Source of the DNA: an uncultured Oscillospiraceae bacterium
Lineage (GTDB): Bacteria; Bacillota; Clostridia; Oscillospirales; Oscillospiraceae
Length of the DNA: 64,000 nucleotides
NCBI GenBank assembly: GCA_934573855.1
Contig: CAKTMF010000004.1
Coordinates: forward strand, 62,001 to 126,000
Reading direction: 5' to 3'
Every line of letters starts with the position of its first letter. The stretch's first letter is position 1. Made by a program: the position numbers and the translations under genes. Below, one piece after another: positions 1-7,989 of the stretch. The notes beneath the pieces were generated by a model, which had not been told where the DNA came from, searched no databases, and was given only the letters and a program-made list of their open reading frames with translations.

Positions 1-1
1 A

Positions 2-106
2 ATCATTGTACTATATTTTTCGCCGGAAGGAAAGCGGCAGTTGATCTTCTGCGGTAAACGACCGCATGTCCGGAACGGATGGACCTTTGAGCAAGTGCGT
101 GGGTGA
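2..106 (+). CDS. C-terminal fragment of an unidentified protein (cut by window edge)
   Basis: Frame 2 is open from the first base of the window for 34 codons and stops with TGA at 104-106. The peptide is basic and aromatic (it ends GWTFEQVRG) and has balanced codon use, so it could be the tail of a real gene lying to the left. No domain can be recognised in so short a piece. It converges with the tmRNA gene on the other strand. The other two frames stop sooner. This could equally be a chance open frame. Confidence 0.3.
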   Translation: MIVLYFSPEGKRQLIFCGKRPHVRNGWTFEQVRG

Positions 107-121
107 CTCTCCGCGCAAGAC

Positions 122-160
122 CTAAAAAGCCGCCGCAGACTACGCAGAGCCTGCGGCGGC
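122..160 (-). terminator. Rho-independent terminator of ssrA
   Basis: On the minus strand, just after the CCA end of tmRNA, a 10-bp GC stem (GCCGCCGCAG / CTGCGGCGGC) is followed by TTTTTAG. Confidence 0.9.
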
Positions 161-161
161 A

Positions 162-512
162 TGGTGGAGATGGGGGGAATCGAACCCCCGTCCGAAAGCA
201 CTTTAACAGAAACTTCTCCGGGCGCAGACGGTCATTTACATTCCCTCGCCCCGCCGCAGGCCGTCACGCTGCGGGGCTTGGTAGCTTCATTATACATGGC
301 CCGCTCAAAGCTTTGCGTGCGCACGTTCACCACTTGTCGACGCCCCATCCCGGGCCGTGGTCCTCCCGGGTGGAACGCTCGCTAATTATGCAGCGAGAAG
401 AACAGAATTATCGTTGTTCTTTAATTTATAAAGGTTTGCCCGTTTTATGGATGTCAGGCGCATCCGCCCGCTATTTCTGCCTCCGCACCCCCGTCGAAAC
501 CAGTACACCCCC
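162..512 (-). ncRNA. ssrA: tmRNA (transfer-messenger RNA)
   Basis: The RNA rescues stalled ribosomes together with SmpB, encoded nearby at 1136-1609. Read on the minus strand it starts GGGGGTGTACTGGTTTCGAC at 512 and ends with a T-arm and CATCTCCACCA at 162. These two ends pair as an alanyl-tRNA-like acceptor stem (GGGGGUG with CAUCUCC, including G-U pairs). Length is 351 nt, normal for one-piece tmRNA. A pseudoknot with stems GGATG/CATCC and GCCTG/CGGGC lies before the tag. The tag frame ends K-N-N-D-N-S-V-L-L-A-A and TAA near 386; the C-terminal hydrophobic-A-A degron is as expected. The resume codon is uncertain, since no Ala or Gly codon sits at the usual 11-12 nt after the pseudoknot. 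Confidence 0.96.
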
Positions 513-550
513 ATATATAAAGGTGGGCTGTATCTTCTCTATTCCTTCGT

Positions 551-580
551 CCGCGCGGAGCCGTTCAGGACTCCGCGCGG
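551..580 (-). terminator. GC-rich hairpin between ppi and ssrA
   Basis: A perfect 10-bp inverted repeat, CCGCGCGGAG / CTCCGCGCGG, with a 10-nt loop. It lies after the cyclophilin stop codon on the minus strand. There is no U-tract on either side, so it may be a weak terminator, a 3' stabiliser or a processing site. Confidence 0.45.
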
Positions 581-623
581 CGTGCTTATTGGCTGGTGAA
601 TGTTTACGCCGGATGTTGACGGC

Positions 624-1139
624 TCACGCCTTCTCAGGCTCGGGATAATCGACGCCGAAGGTCTCGACCGTGACCTTCTTCATGACCTGAGGAGTGCGGG
701 GCTTGTCGTTGTAGTCGGTGCGCACCGCGGCGATAGCGTCAAGAACGTCAAAGCCCTCGGTGAGCTTGCCGAAAGCGGCATACTGTCCGTCAAGGTGAGG
801 AGAATCCTCGTGCATGACAAAGAACTGGCTGCCCGCGGAATTGGGGGCCATGGTGCGGGCCATGGAGAGAACGCCGCGGTCATGCTTCAGGTCGTTCTTG
901 AAGCCGTTGGCGGAAAACTCGCCCTTGATGGTGTAGCCGGGGCCGCCCACGCCGACACCCTTGGGGTCGCCGCCCTGGATCATAAAGCCGGAGATCACGC
1001 GGTGAAATATGACCCCGTCATAAAAGCCCTTTTTCACGAGGGAAATAAAGTTGTTCACGGTGTTGGGGGCAATCTCGGGATAAAGCTCCGCCTTCATTAC
1101 GCCGCCGTTTTCCATTTCGATGGTTACGATAGGATTCAT
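624..1139 (-). CDS. Cyclophilin-type peptidyl-prolyl cis-trans isomerase
   Basis: A cytoplasmic peptidyl-prolyl isomerase that speeds proline-limited folding. The 171-residue protein is a single cyclophilin domain. The core FHRVISGFMIQGGDP is at residues 45-59, with the catalytic arginine at 47 and the conserved glutamine at 55. NSAGSQFFVMHED follows at about 100-112, then the LDGQYAAFGK hydrophobic pocket. There is no signal peptide, so it is cytosolic. Its ATG overlaps the TGA of smpB (ATGA), so the two are co-transcribed just upstream of ssrA. Length and motifs match PpiB-like cyclophilins of Firmicutes. Confidence 0.93.
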   Translation of the reverse strand: MNPIVTIEMENGGVMKAELYPEIAPNTVNNFISLVKKGFYDGVIFHRVISGFMIQGGDPKGVGVGGPGYTIKGEFSANGFKNDLKHDRGVLSMARTMAPNSAGSQFFVMHEDSPHLDGQYAAFGKLTEGFDVLDAIAAVRTDYNDKPRTPQVMKKVTVETFGVDYPEPEKA

Positions 1140-1609
1140 TCGTATGACCTCTCTTTCATAATGCGATCTATATCGCGCTTCGACTGCCTGTCCGCCTCGC
1201 TGTCGCGCTTGTCATGGAGCTTTTTGCCCTTACAGAGTCCCAGCTCGACCTTTACGCGGCTGTCCTTGAAATAAAGCGAGAGCGGTATGAGCGCCACGCC
1301 GTCCTGCATGACGCGTGAGTTGAGCTTCATTATCTCGCGCTTGTGCATGAGAAGCCGACGCGGACGGACGGGATCCTTGTTGAAGATATTGCCGTGTTCA
1401 TAGGGGCTGACGTGCATTCCGCGGACGAACAGCTCGCCGTTCTTGACGGTGCAGAACGAGTCCTTGAGATTGACCTCCCCCGCGCGGATGGACTTGACCT
1501 CCGTCCCCGCGAGTTCGATACCGGCCTCAAAGCGCTCAAGCACGAAGTATTCGTGGAAAGCCTTGCGGTTGGCGGTTATTTCCTTCACGCCCTTCTGCTT
1601 TGCGGCCAA
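1136..1609 (-). CDS. smpB: SsrA-binding protein SmpB
   Basis: SmpB binds the tRNA-like part of tmRNA and delivers it to stalled ribosomes. The typical beginning ANRKAFHEYF, the AGIELAGTEVKSIR core, the HGNIFNKDPVRPRRLL segment and a basic C-terminal tail are all present; length is about 157 residues. The frame is also open from a GTG at 1618, but the Shine-Dalgarno GAGGGG sits only one base before that GTG. It is well spaced (about 10 nt) from the TTG at 1609, giving a start M-A-A-K-Q-K that resembles other SmpB proteins, so TTG is chosen. The gene lies in an operon with the cyclophilin, next to ssrA, a common pairing. Confidence 0.95.
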   Translation of the reverse strand: MAAKQKGVKEITANRKAFHEYFVLERFEAGIELAGTEVKSIRAGEVNLKDSFCTVKNGELFVRGMHVSPYEHGNIFNKDPVRPRRLLMHKREIMKLNSRVMQDGVALIPLSLYFKDSRVKVELGLCKGKKLHDKRDSEADRQSKRDIDRIMKERSYE

Positions 1610-1686
1610 TTGTCTCACTCCCCTCTTCGCTACATGATTTTACCACATCGAGTGTGAAAATAAAAGAATAATTTATAAACGTTTTT

Positions 1687-2661
1687 CTATTTAAGCGCCT
1701 CAATACGCCGCTGCCACAGCTCCGCGTCCGCGTTTCCCGTGGGCGAATAGCCAAGCTCGACGAGCCGCGCGGCAATATTCTCGGAGACCTTCTTCGCGCC
1801 GTACACATTCAGATGAAGCCCGTCGACCCAGTCCCGCTCCGCGTCGAGGCCCAGAGCGGCAAAGTTCTCCTCGGTATTAAAGTCGATATATCCCGCGATA
1901 TCAAGCCCCGCTATATCCGCCTCGAGCTTCTCGCGCAGCTCCTCCGGCGTGCGGTTCATGGTCGGGGAAAGGAACAGATACAGGTCGATCCCCTTCTCCC
2001 GGCAGAGCGCGGCCGTCTTTTCAAGATACTCAAATGAGCGGTCATAATAGGAGGTCGAGAGGTCGCGGTAGGTCACGTCCCCCTGCGCGTTCACCTCCCA
2101 TTGGAGCTGATAGCCCGCGGTTTCGCTGACGCCGGCCGTGAGCTTCGCGAGTATCTCCCCCGCCGTGACCGAGTTCCAGCGCGAATGATAGTCAAGCACG
2201 GGCAGGATAAGCCCCGGCACATTTTCGCGCTCGGCAGCGTTGAAGGTCGCTCTCAGGCGATTCAGCCCGCGCGGCATAAAGGCTATGTTCGAGGCGGTGT
2301 GCTTCTCGTACCTTGTGAAAAACATTCCGCCAAGCTCGAGGAATACCGCCCTCGGGGACTGCGTCCGGCACGCTTCGGCTATATAATAGTACGACACGGG
2401 TATGGTCTGCTCCGGCCCCGCGATAACATAGCCGGTTATGCCGCTATGCTCATACACCGTCGCAGGGGCTATGTCGCAGAAGGTCATGGAGCTGCCGGAA
2501 TAGAGGACGTCAATGCTGTTTTCCGGCTCTTTTTTATACTCGGCCCAGTCAATACCCGACTGGAACTCCCTCGGCAGCAGCAGCCAGCCCGCGAGCAGCA
2601 AAAGCAGCGCGAGCAGCACGGCAGAGAGCAGTATTGAGATCGTTTCGAGACGTTTTTTCAT
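1687..2661 (-). CDS. Membrane-anchored SGNH-type protein, AlgJ/AlgX/DltD-like partner of MBOAT
   Basis: The 324-residue protein has an N-terminal transmembrane anchor (residues 9-29, leucine-rich) and an extracellular SGNH-like domain. The nucleophile motif is YSGSSMTF at 54-61 and the DGLHLNVYG block at 280-288 carries the catalytic Asp/His pair. It follows the MBOAT gene by 16 nt in the same operon. By analogy with AlgI/AlgJ/AlgX and PatA/PatB systems, the MBOAT moves an acyl group across the membrane and this protein places it on an extracellular glycan or teichoic acid. The acceptor cannot be told from the sequence. Confidence 0.75.
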   Translation of the reverse strand: MKKRLETISILLSAVLLALLLLLAGWLLLPREFQSGIDWAEYKKEPENSIDVLYSGSSMTFCDIAPATVYEHSGITGYVIAGPEQTIPVSYYYIAEACRTQSPRAVFLELGGMFFTRYEKHTASNIAFMPRGLNRLRATFNAAERENVPGLILPVLDYHSRWNSVTAGEILAKLTAGVSETAGYQLQWEVNAQGDVTYRDLSTSYYDRSFEYLEKTAALCREKGIDLYLFLSPTMNRTPEELREKLEADIAGLDIAGYIDFNTEENFAALGLDAERDWVDGLHLNVYGAKKVSENIAARLVELGYSPTGNADAELWQRRIEALK

Positions 2662-2677
2662 AATCCCTCAGCAGTTA

Positions 2678-4105
2678 TCAGAAGTTGAAGTATACGAAGC
2701 TCTGCGCGTCAAAGCCCTTTCCGTACACGCCGAACACGGCGATAAACGCGGCGGCGAGAGCGAGGAACAGCCAGTACGGCAGGCTCTTTTCCTCAAGCGG
2801 CGCGAGAGCGCTCTCTCCCTTCCTCACGAGGTGCAGGTCGTCGAGCGCGAATGCCGCCGTACACACCGCCGCAAGCATGAGCTGGCGCATACCGATGAAC
2901 TCGCGCAGCGACAGCTCGCACGCGCCGCGAAAAGGGATGAGCAGAACGCTCCTGACGATGTACAGTGCGTCCGCGGTGGTATCCGCGCGGAAGAATATCC
3001 ACGCAACGGTTATCAGTACGAAGGTGATACCGCAGCGAAGAACGGAGAGGAGCGGAGTTTTTTTCTTTATTTTCAGCGGCTCGGCAAGCTGACCGATCAC
3101 CTGATACGCTCCGTTGAGGAGTCCCCATATTATAAACGAGCCGTCGGCGCCGTGCCAAAGTCCGCTCACCGCGAACACTATTAGAACGTTCAGATATGTG
3201 CGCCACTTTGAGACGCGGCTGCCGCCCAGCGGGAAATATATGTAGTCACGAAACCACGACGTCAGCGAAATATGCCAGTTTTTCCAGAAATCCTTCACCC
3301 TGCAGACGAGATACGGCGCACGGAAGTTCTCCGGAAGCTCGTACCCCAGTATCCGCGCCGAGCCGACGGCCATGTCGGTATAGCCGGAAAAATCAAAATA
3401 TATCTGGAGCGAGTAGGCGGCCGCCGCCAGCGCGAGAACGCCCCCGGAGCGGGCCGACAGGTCGGCGTACACCGCGTTTACGAATATGCCGAGCGTGTCG
3501 GCCAGAACGAGCTTTTTCACCGCGCCGGCAGTAAAGCGCAGAAGTCCCTTCTTCATATCCCGGTATGAAAAATCCTTCGGACTCTTTATCTGCGGAAGGA
3601 GTTTCGGCGCGCGGTTGATGGGGCCGGAAAGCACAGAGGGGAAGAACGCGACGAACAGCGCATAGTCCGCGAGGTTTTTCTCCGCGGCGAGCTTCCCCGA
3701 CTTTACATCGAAGAGATACGACGCGGCCGAGAAGGTATAGAACGATATGCCCACCGGCAGGAGCCATCCGCTGTGGAAATCGGCGGTCCGCCCCATGAGC
3801 GAGAGCGCTGTGTTGCAGAAGAAATCAAGATATTTATATAGAAACAGCACGCCGAAAAGATACAGCGCCCCTATCCATATCCAGAGCCTGTCTCGCTTCA
3901 GCCAGCGCCGCTCGAACCCCAGCGCACACAGCCAGCTGACAAGCGTCGATACCGCCAGCAGCACGCAGAACAGCGGCTGCCACATTGCGTAAAACGCGTA
4001 GGACGCCGCGAGGAGGAAGCCCCTCCGCATGCGCGCGGGCAGCAGAAAGTAGACCGCAGCCACCGCGGCAAGGAAGAGTATATACCTGACAGAGGATAAT
4101 GACAT
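2678..4105 (-). CDS. MBOAT family membrane-bound O-acyltransferase (AlgI/DltB-like)
   Basis: A polytopic membrane protein of 475 residues with about ten hydrophobic segments. The MBOAT hallmark region is clear: FWKNWHISLTSWFRDYIYFP at 273-292 and SGLWHGADGSFIIWG from 314, with the presumed catalytic histidine at 318. YFDFSGYTDMA at 236-246 is also typical of AlgI-like proteins. It probably exports acetyl or other acyl groups for modification of a cell-surface polymer with the downstream SGNH-like protein. A sigma-A promoter lies at 4179-4207. The start ATG has GGGGAA 4-9 nt upstream. Confidence 0.88.
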   Translation of the reverse strand: MSLSSVRYILFLAAVAAVYFLLPARMRRGFLLAASYAFYAMWQPLFCVLLAVSTLVSWLCALGFERRWLKRDRLWIWIGALYLFGVLFLYKYLDFFCNTALSLMGRTADFHSGWLLPVGISFYTFSAASYLFDVKSGKLAAEKNLADYALFVAFFPSVLSGPINRAPKLLPQIKSPKDFSYRDMKKGLLRFTAGAVKKLVLADTLGIFVNAVYADLSARSGGVLALAAAAYSLQIYFDFSGYTDMAVGSARILGYELPENFRAPYLVCRVKDFWKNWHISLTSWFRDYIYFPLGGSRVSKWRTYLNVLIVFAVSGLWHGADGSFIIWGLLNGAYQVIGQLAEPLKIKKKTPLLSVLRCGITFVLITVAWIFFRADTTADALYIVRSVLLIPFRGACELSLREFIGMRQLMLAAVCTAAFALDDLHLVRKGESALAPLEEKSLPYWLFLALAAAFIAVFGVYGKGFDAQSFVYFNF

Positions 4106-4178
4106 GGCGTTCCCCGCGCTTTCCGTTCGTATTGGCCGCCCTGTCCGTTTGTCTGCGTCCGGGCAGGAGACACTGTTT

Positions 4179-4207
4179 ATTATACCGCATTTTTCCGGTT
4201 TAGTCTA
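4179..4207 (-). promoter_or_regulatory. Sigma-A promoter of the MBOAT/SGNH operon
   Basis: On the minus strand, -35 TAGACT (4202-4207), a 17-bp spacer and -10 TATAAT (4179-4184). Predicted start near 4172, about 65 nt before the MBOAT ATG. Nothing else recognisable lies in 4208-4332. Confidence 0.65.
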
Positions 4208-4332
4208 TAGTGCTCTCTCGTCGTATTTCAAGGCATATTTTTTATTCGCAGTCCTTGCTGCAAACGAAGGTATTACAGCTAACTTCTGCGGAGGCTAAGA
4301 TTTTTATAAAAAATGTCTCAAAAAGTAAATTG

Positions 4333-4361
4333 TTGACAGGTCGCATTTTATCAGATATAAT
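4333..4361 (+). promoter_or_regulatory. Perfect consensus sigma-A promoter
   Basis: TTGACA at 4333-4338, a 17-bp spacer and TATAAT at 4356-4361: full consensus at both hexamers. It drives the lipoprotein gene starting at 4419, leaving a leader of about 50 nt. Confidence 0.9.
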
Positions 4362-4418
4362 TTAATCATTAATTGTACATTTGAGAAATTCTCCATTCTG
4401 CATAAAAAGGAGTACCGT

Positions 4419-6566
4419 ATGAAAAAAGTATTCTCTATGCTTCTTGTCATGTGCATGGTCTTCTCAGCCGCCGCTTGCGGCATGCGGGAGTCCGACCGGT
4501 CTGTCCCGGCGAACAGGGCAGACACTGACGCGGACACGGTGCAGACGGCGGCGGAAGAGAGCGAAAGCGTACTGCTGCTGGATTCCCGGCGCATATACCC
4601 GCTTCCCGCCGGATGCTCGGTGCGCCGTATTGCCCGGATAGTGGATCATCTGCTCATAGCGGGCTATCAGGACGGGACGCCGGTGCTTGGCATAACGGAT
4701 TATGCTCTCGCCGCAGACGGTTCGGCCGCCTTTGGCGAAACGAGAATGCTGGAGATAGACGCACCCGCTCCCTACACGGATTCCCTGAAGGGCGTCACAG
4801 CGGGAGGCGACGGCTGCTTCTATCTGCTGACCGGTGAGCATGCCCCCGTTTATATGTACAAGGGCGAGCTGCGGACGAATAACGACTATCAGGGCCGGCT
4901 GGCCGTAATGAAGCTTTCGCCGTCCGGTGAAACACTTGACAGGATGGAGATCCGCGGCTGGTCGGAGGAGAGCTGCTTTGGTCTCGCGGCCGACGCTGCC
5001 GGGCGCATATATGTGCTGGGCGGAGACTACATCGCCTCATTCAAATGGGGAAGCGATGAGATCACCACTGTCAAGAAGCCGGACTCCACGATGTATTCCA
5101 TAGCGCTCACCGCTCAGGGCGTAGTGGTATCGATGAGGGGACCGGCCGGGAATCTGTACTGTCTTATGGAGAGTCCCGAGAGCCTCCGTGAGCTGGCATT
5201 TGAGGACCCCGGAGACGAGCTGTGCGTAAGTGTCGGAAATATGTCCATGTGTCAGGGGCTGGACGGCGAATACCTGATATCCGGCAACAGCTATTTCGTG
5301 GAATGCGACGTGGAGTCGGGCAGCACGAGGGAGCTGTATAAGTGGGACTATACGGCCTTTCCCGACGGCGCGGAGTCCGTCTGCCGGCTTGGGGAAAACG
5401 CCTTCGTATGTACCGTGGGCGAGGACTTCATGCTCTCGACCGCTATGGTGCCGCGCCCGATGACCGAGAGGCGCGCGGTAAATATTGCCGCCTTTGACAT
5501 GGAAAACTCCAATGTAGGCGGCATAGTGAGGGAGCTGAACAGCAGACAGACGGAATATGAGTACAAGCTCATTGAGTACGGCAGGGATGAGAGTCAGCGT
5601 TTGATCGCGGATATCATCTCCGGCGGGAAAATAGATCTGGTCATACATAATAATCTGCTGGATGTGAAGAACGCTTTTCTCGATCTGTACCCGTATATAG
5701 ACAGGGACATCGGCCGCGAGAGCTTCATCCCCAACATTCTGGAGACGCTCGGAGACAACGGCCGGCTGCACGAGCTGTGGGAGGGTGTTGAAATAAGGAC
5801 CTTGGCCGCGAGGACCGCCGACGTTGCCGGGCGCAGCAGCCTTACTCCGCAGGACTATCAGCAGATAGCCGCCGGCAGTGACGAATATGAAGCCGTATTT
5901 CAGAACTTCATGGACAAAGAGAATCTGCTGAGCTGGGTCGCTCAGGTGGGTTCGGTAAAGTACGCTGACCGCCGGAACGGCAAATGCAGTTTTGACGACG
6001 CCGGGTTTTCGGAGCTGCTGGGCTGGTGCGGAGATATGTGCGAGGCAGTACCGGAGGGCAGCAGCGTAACGCCGCTGGATATTTCTCAGGTCGTGCTTAC
6101 AGTGGAACGGATATCCGACCCGGTAAGAATAAAATTCATCGGCAAAAATTTTGGCCAGCCCTTCACCTTCGTCGGCTTTCCCACCGGTGAGCAGGGTCTG
6201 AGCTACTACACCTGCACATACAACGGCAGCATGGCCATACCCGTCAACAGCCAAAACCCGGAGGGGGCATGGGCATATATAAAAGACCGGCTGTCCATGG
6301 AAAATCAGTGCAGCATAGACTATCTGCCCGTGCTGCTTCAGGCATTCACGAGGCGTGCGGAGAGCGTACTTACCCAAGACGAAAGCCGGCAGCTTTTCGA
6401 CCTGACCGCCGCCGTGACCGGCGCTCAGCGCTGTACCGATCAGCAGCTTCTGGACATCATCACGGAAAACGGGCTTATATATCTGTCAGGCGGCAAGAGC
6501 CTCGAGGAAACGGTGAAAAACATCCAGTCGCGATCCAGCCTCTATATGGCGGAGCAGTACGGATGA
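4419..6566 (+). CDS. Large lipoprotein with propeller-like N-terminal half and solute-binding C-terminal half
   Basis: The 715-residue protein starts with a lipoprotein signal (MKKVFSMLLVMCMVFSAAAC), with the lipid-attachment Cys at 20. Residues 50-340 contain repeated G-[YF]-[LY]-[LV] strands spaced about 40-50 residues apart (for example GDGCFYLLTG, AGRIYVLGG, GEYLISGN), suggesting a beta-propeller or NHL-like sensor fold. From about residue 350, after RRAVNIAAFDMEN, it resembles ABC extracellular solute-binding proteins (VGGIVRELNSRQTEYEY, then GGKIDLVI, and GAWAYIKDRL near the C-terminus). No permease or ATPase gene is adjacent, so it may be an orphan binding protein or a surface sensor. 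It is transcribed from a perfect promoter, with AAAGGAG upstream of the ATG. Confidence 0.75.
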   Translation: MKKVFSMLLVMCMVFSAAACGMRESDRSVPANRADTDADTVQTAAEESESVLLLDSRRIYPLPAGCSVRRIARIVDHLLIAGYQDGTPVLGITDYALAADGSAAFGETRMLEIDAPAPYTDSLKGVTAGGDGCFYLLTGEHAPVYMYKGELRTNNDYQGRLAVMKLSPSGETLDRMEIRGWSEESCFGLAADAAGRIYVLGGDYIASFKWGSDEITTVKKPDSTMYSIALTAQGVVVSMRGPAGNLYCLMESPESLRELAFEDPGDELCVSVGNMSMCQGLDGEYLISGNSYFVECDVESGSTRELYKWDYTAFPDGAESVCRLGENAFVCTVGEDFMLSTAMVPRPMTERRAVNIAAFDMENSNVGGIVRELNSRQTEYEYKLIEYGRDESQRLIADIISGGKIDLVIHNNLLDVKNAFLDLYPYIDRDIGRESFIPNILETLGDNGRLHELWEGVEIRTLAARTADVAGRSSLTPQDYQQIAAGSDEYEAVFQNFMDKENLLSWVAQVGSVKYADRRNGKCSFDDAGFSELLGWCGDMCEAVPEGSSVTPLDISQVVLTVERISDPVRIKFIGKNFGQPFTFVGFPTGEQGLSYYTCTYNGSMAIPVNSQNPEGAWAYIKDRLSMENQCSIDYLPVLLQAFTRRAESVLTQDESRQLFDLTAAVTGAQRCTDQQLLDIITENGLIYLSGGKSLEETVKNIQSRSSLYMAEQYG

Positions 6567-7871
6567 TCACTGTTTCTTCCGTCTGAACGGCGCGAGCAGG
6601 TCGACCGGCTCGTAGATGGCCTTCAGCCGGCCGAGAAGGAGCATTGCGTCATGCTCGGGAGTATATCTTGAGAGCTTCGGCAGTATATCCTTCGGTTCGA
6701 GCTTCTCGCCGCATTCACTCTCCACGCGCGAAAGTACCTTTTCCTTCATCGCGGCCACGGTCGCCTCGGCGTCGTAGAAATACAGTCCCATGTAATCAGG
6801 GAACTGGGCCTCCTCCCGAAGCTCCATGCGGAACATACCGGGCGGCAGAACGCTCTGCACGAGATACGCAAGCTCATCTATCCGCCCCGGCGTGTCGATG
6901 ACGCGCATGAACGCTATCCTGTCCTCGTCCCGGTAGCTGCCCTCCATGTAGTTTCTGTACGGAGAGCGCCGCATTATCTCGTATTCCCTGCGCTCCGCCT
7001 CGTTCGGAGTGCCGCACCTGTATATGCAGAGACTGCGGTCGTGAACAGTATAAATGCTGCAAAAGCTGTCAAAGCCGTGAATGATCCCCGCGAGCCTTTC
7101 CGCGTTTTCCTTCGGTATTTCGGCGACCTCGAGATAGCCGTTATTCTGCGGGTCATACATTGCCGCGCCGTCCATGACTATCATGGGTATGCTGATGTCC
7201 ATAAGTCCCATCTGCGAGATAACGAATGCCGGCGCCCAGCGGGAAACGAGGCATATCTTCGCCCCGTCGCCGTAGAGTCGGTCGAGCGTTATATGCACCG
7301 ATGAGGGTATCTGGACATACCTGTCCGGGGTCAGGTCCATGGTGCGGACGAAAAAGAGCTTTTCCGGGTGTTTTCTTCGCGGCAGATGGCTTACGTTGAC
7401 GATGACGGCAACAGCCGTCCCGATCACGGTGTATACGAGTCTCCCGAGCGCCTCGGTGAAAGTTATGTCAACCTCCGGGTAGTTCTCCACCATGCAGAGA
7501 AAGGCTATCGCGACGAGTGAGGCTATGGTAGGCTTTCTGATGACTACGGTGCTGTATATCGACAGCAGCACGAATGCCGACATGATGAGGTACGCAAGCG
7601 CCATGCTGTGCGACAGTACCGGGAGCAGCCGCATGAGCAGCAGATACGCGAAGCCCCACGCCGAGCCGAGTATGGTGCCGAACACGCGGTCAAAGGCGTA
7701 GGTCTTGCTGTCATCCGCGTAGGGCTGCATACAGATGATCGCCGCGACGGCCGCCTGCGAGGGCGAACCCCGGTAGCCGCTGAGCATATGTATCAGCAGA
7801 CATACGAACACCGCCGTCGCGGTCTTGATTATTCGATGCCCTAATGGGGGCAGATAATGCTTATTCTGCAT
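6567..7871 (-). CDS. FUSC/ArAE-type membrane protein fused to a degenerate Cof-type HAD-like domain
   Basis: The frame is open from 7961, but the ATG at 7871 has GGAG 4-8 nt upstream and begins MQNKHYLPPLGHRI, so it is taken as the start (434 residues). Residues 10-160 form the membrane half of aromatic acid exporter/FUSC proteins: hydrophobic pairs, GYRGSPSQAAVAAIICMQP, and DRVFGTILGSAWGF. From 171 to the end it follows the order of a Cof/HAD-IIB phosphatase: a first strand LFFVRTMDLT where the Asp nucleophile motif should be, GAKICLVSRWAP in place of the second motif, then IPMIVMDGAAMYD. The DxDxT nucleophile is missing, so the tail is probably a ligand-binding or regulatory domain. The gene converges on the lipoprotein gene with no gap. 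Confidence 0.7.
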   Translation of the reverse strand: MQNKHYLPPLGHRIIKTATAVFVCLLIHMLSGYRGSPSQAAVAAIICMQPYADDSKTYAFDRVFGTILGSAWGFAYLLLMRLLPVLSHSMALAYLIMSAFVLLSIYSTVVIRKPTIASLVAIAFLCMVENYPEVDITFTEALGRLVYTVIGTAVAVIVNVSHLPRRKHPEKLFFVRTMDLTPDRYVQIPSSVHITLDRLYGDGAKICLVSRWAPAFVISQMGLMDISIPMIVMDGAAMYDPQNNGYLEVAEIPKENAERLAGIIHGFDSFCSIYTVHDRSLCIYRCGTPNEAERREYEIMRRSPYRNYMEGSYRDEDRIAFMRVIDTPGRIDELAYLVQSVLPPGMFRMELREEAQFPDYMGLYFYDAEATVAAMKEKVLSRVESECGEKLEPKDILPKLSRYTPEHDAMLLLGRLKAIYEPVDLLAPFRRKKQ

Positions 7872-7940
7872 ATTCGCTCCGTCATCAATTGTTACTATAC
7901 GGTATGATAACACATAATTGTGAACAAAGAAAGTATGCGC

Positions 7941-7988
7941 GAAAACGGAGATCTCAGACATTCATCTGTCCGGGGCTCTCCGTTTTTT
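7941..7988 (-). terminator. Terminator of the aroE-dctQMP operon
   Basis: The stem ACGGAGA/TCTCCGT with flanking A and T runs directly follows the dctP stop codon on the minus strand. The T-run on the plus strand would allow activity in both directions. Confidence 0.75.
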
Positions 7989-7989
7989 C

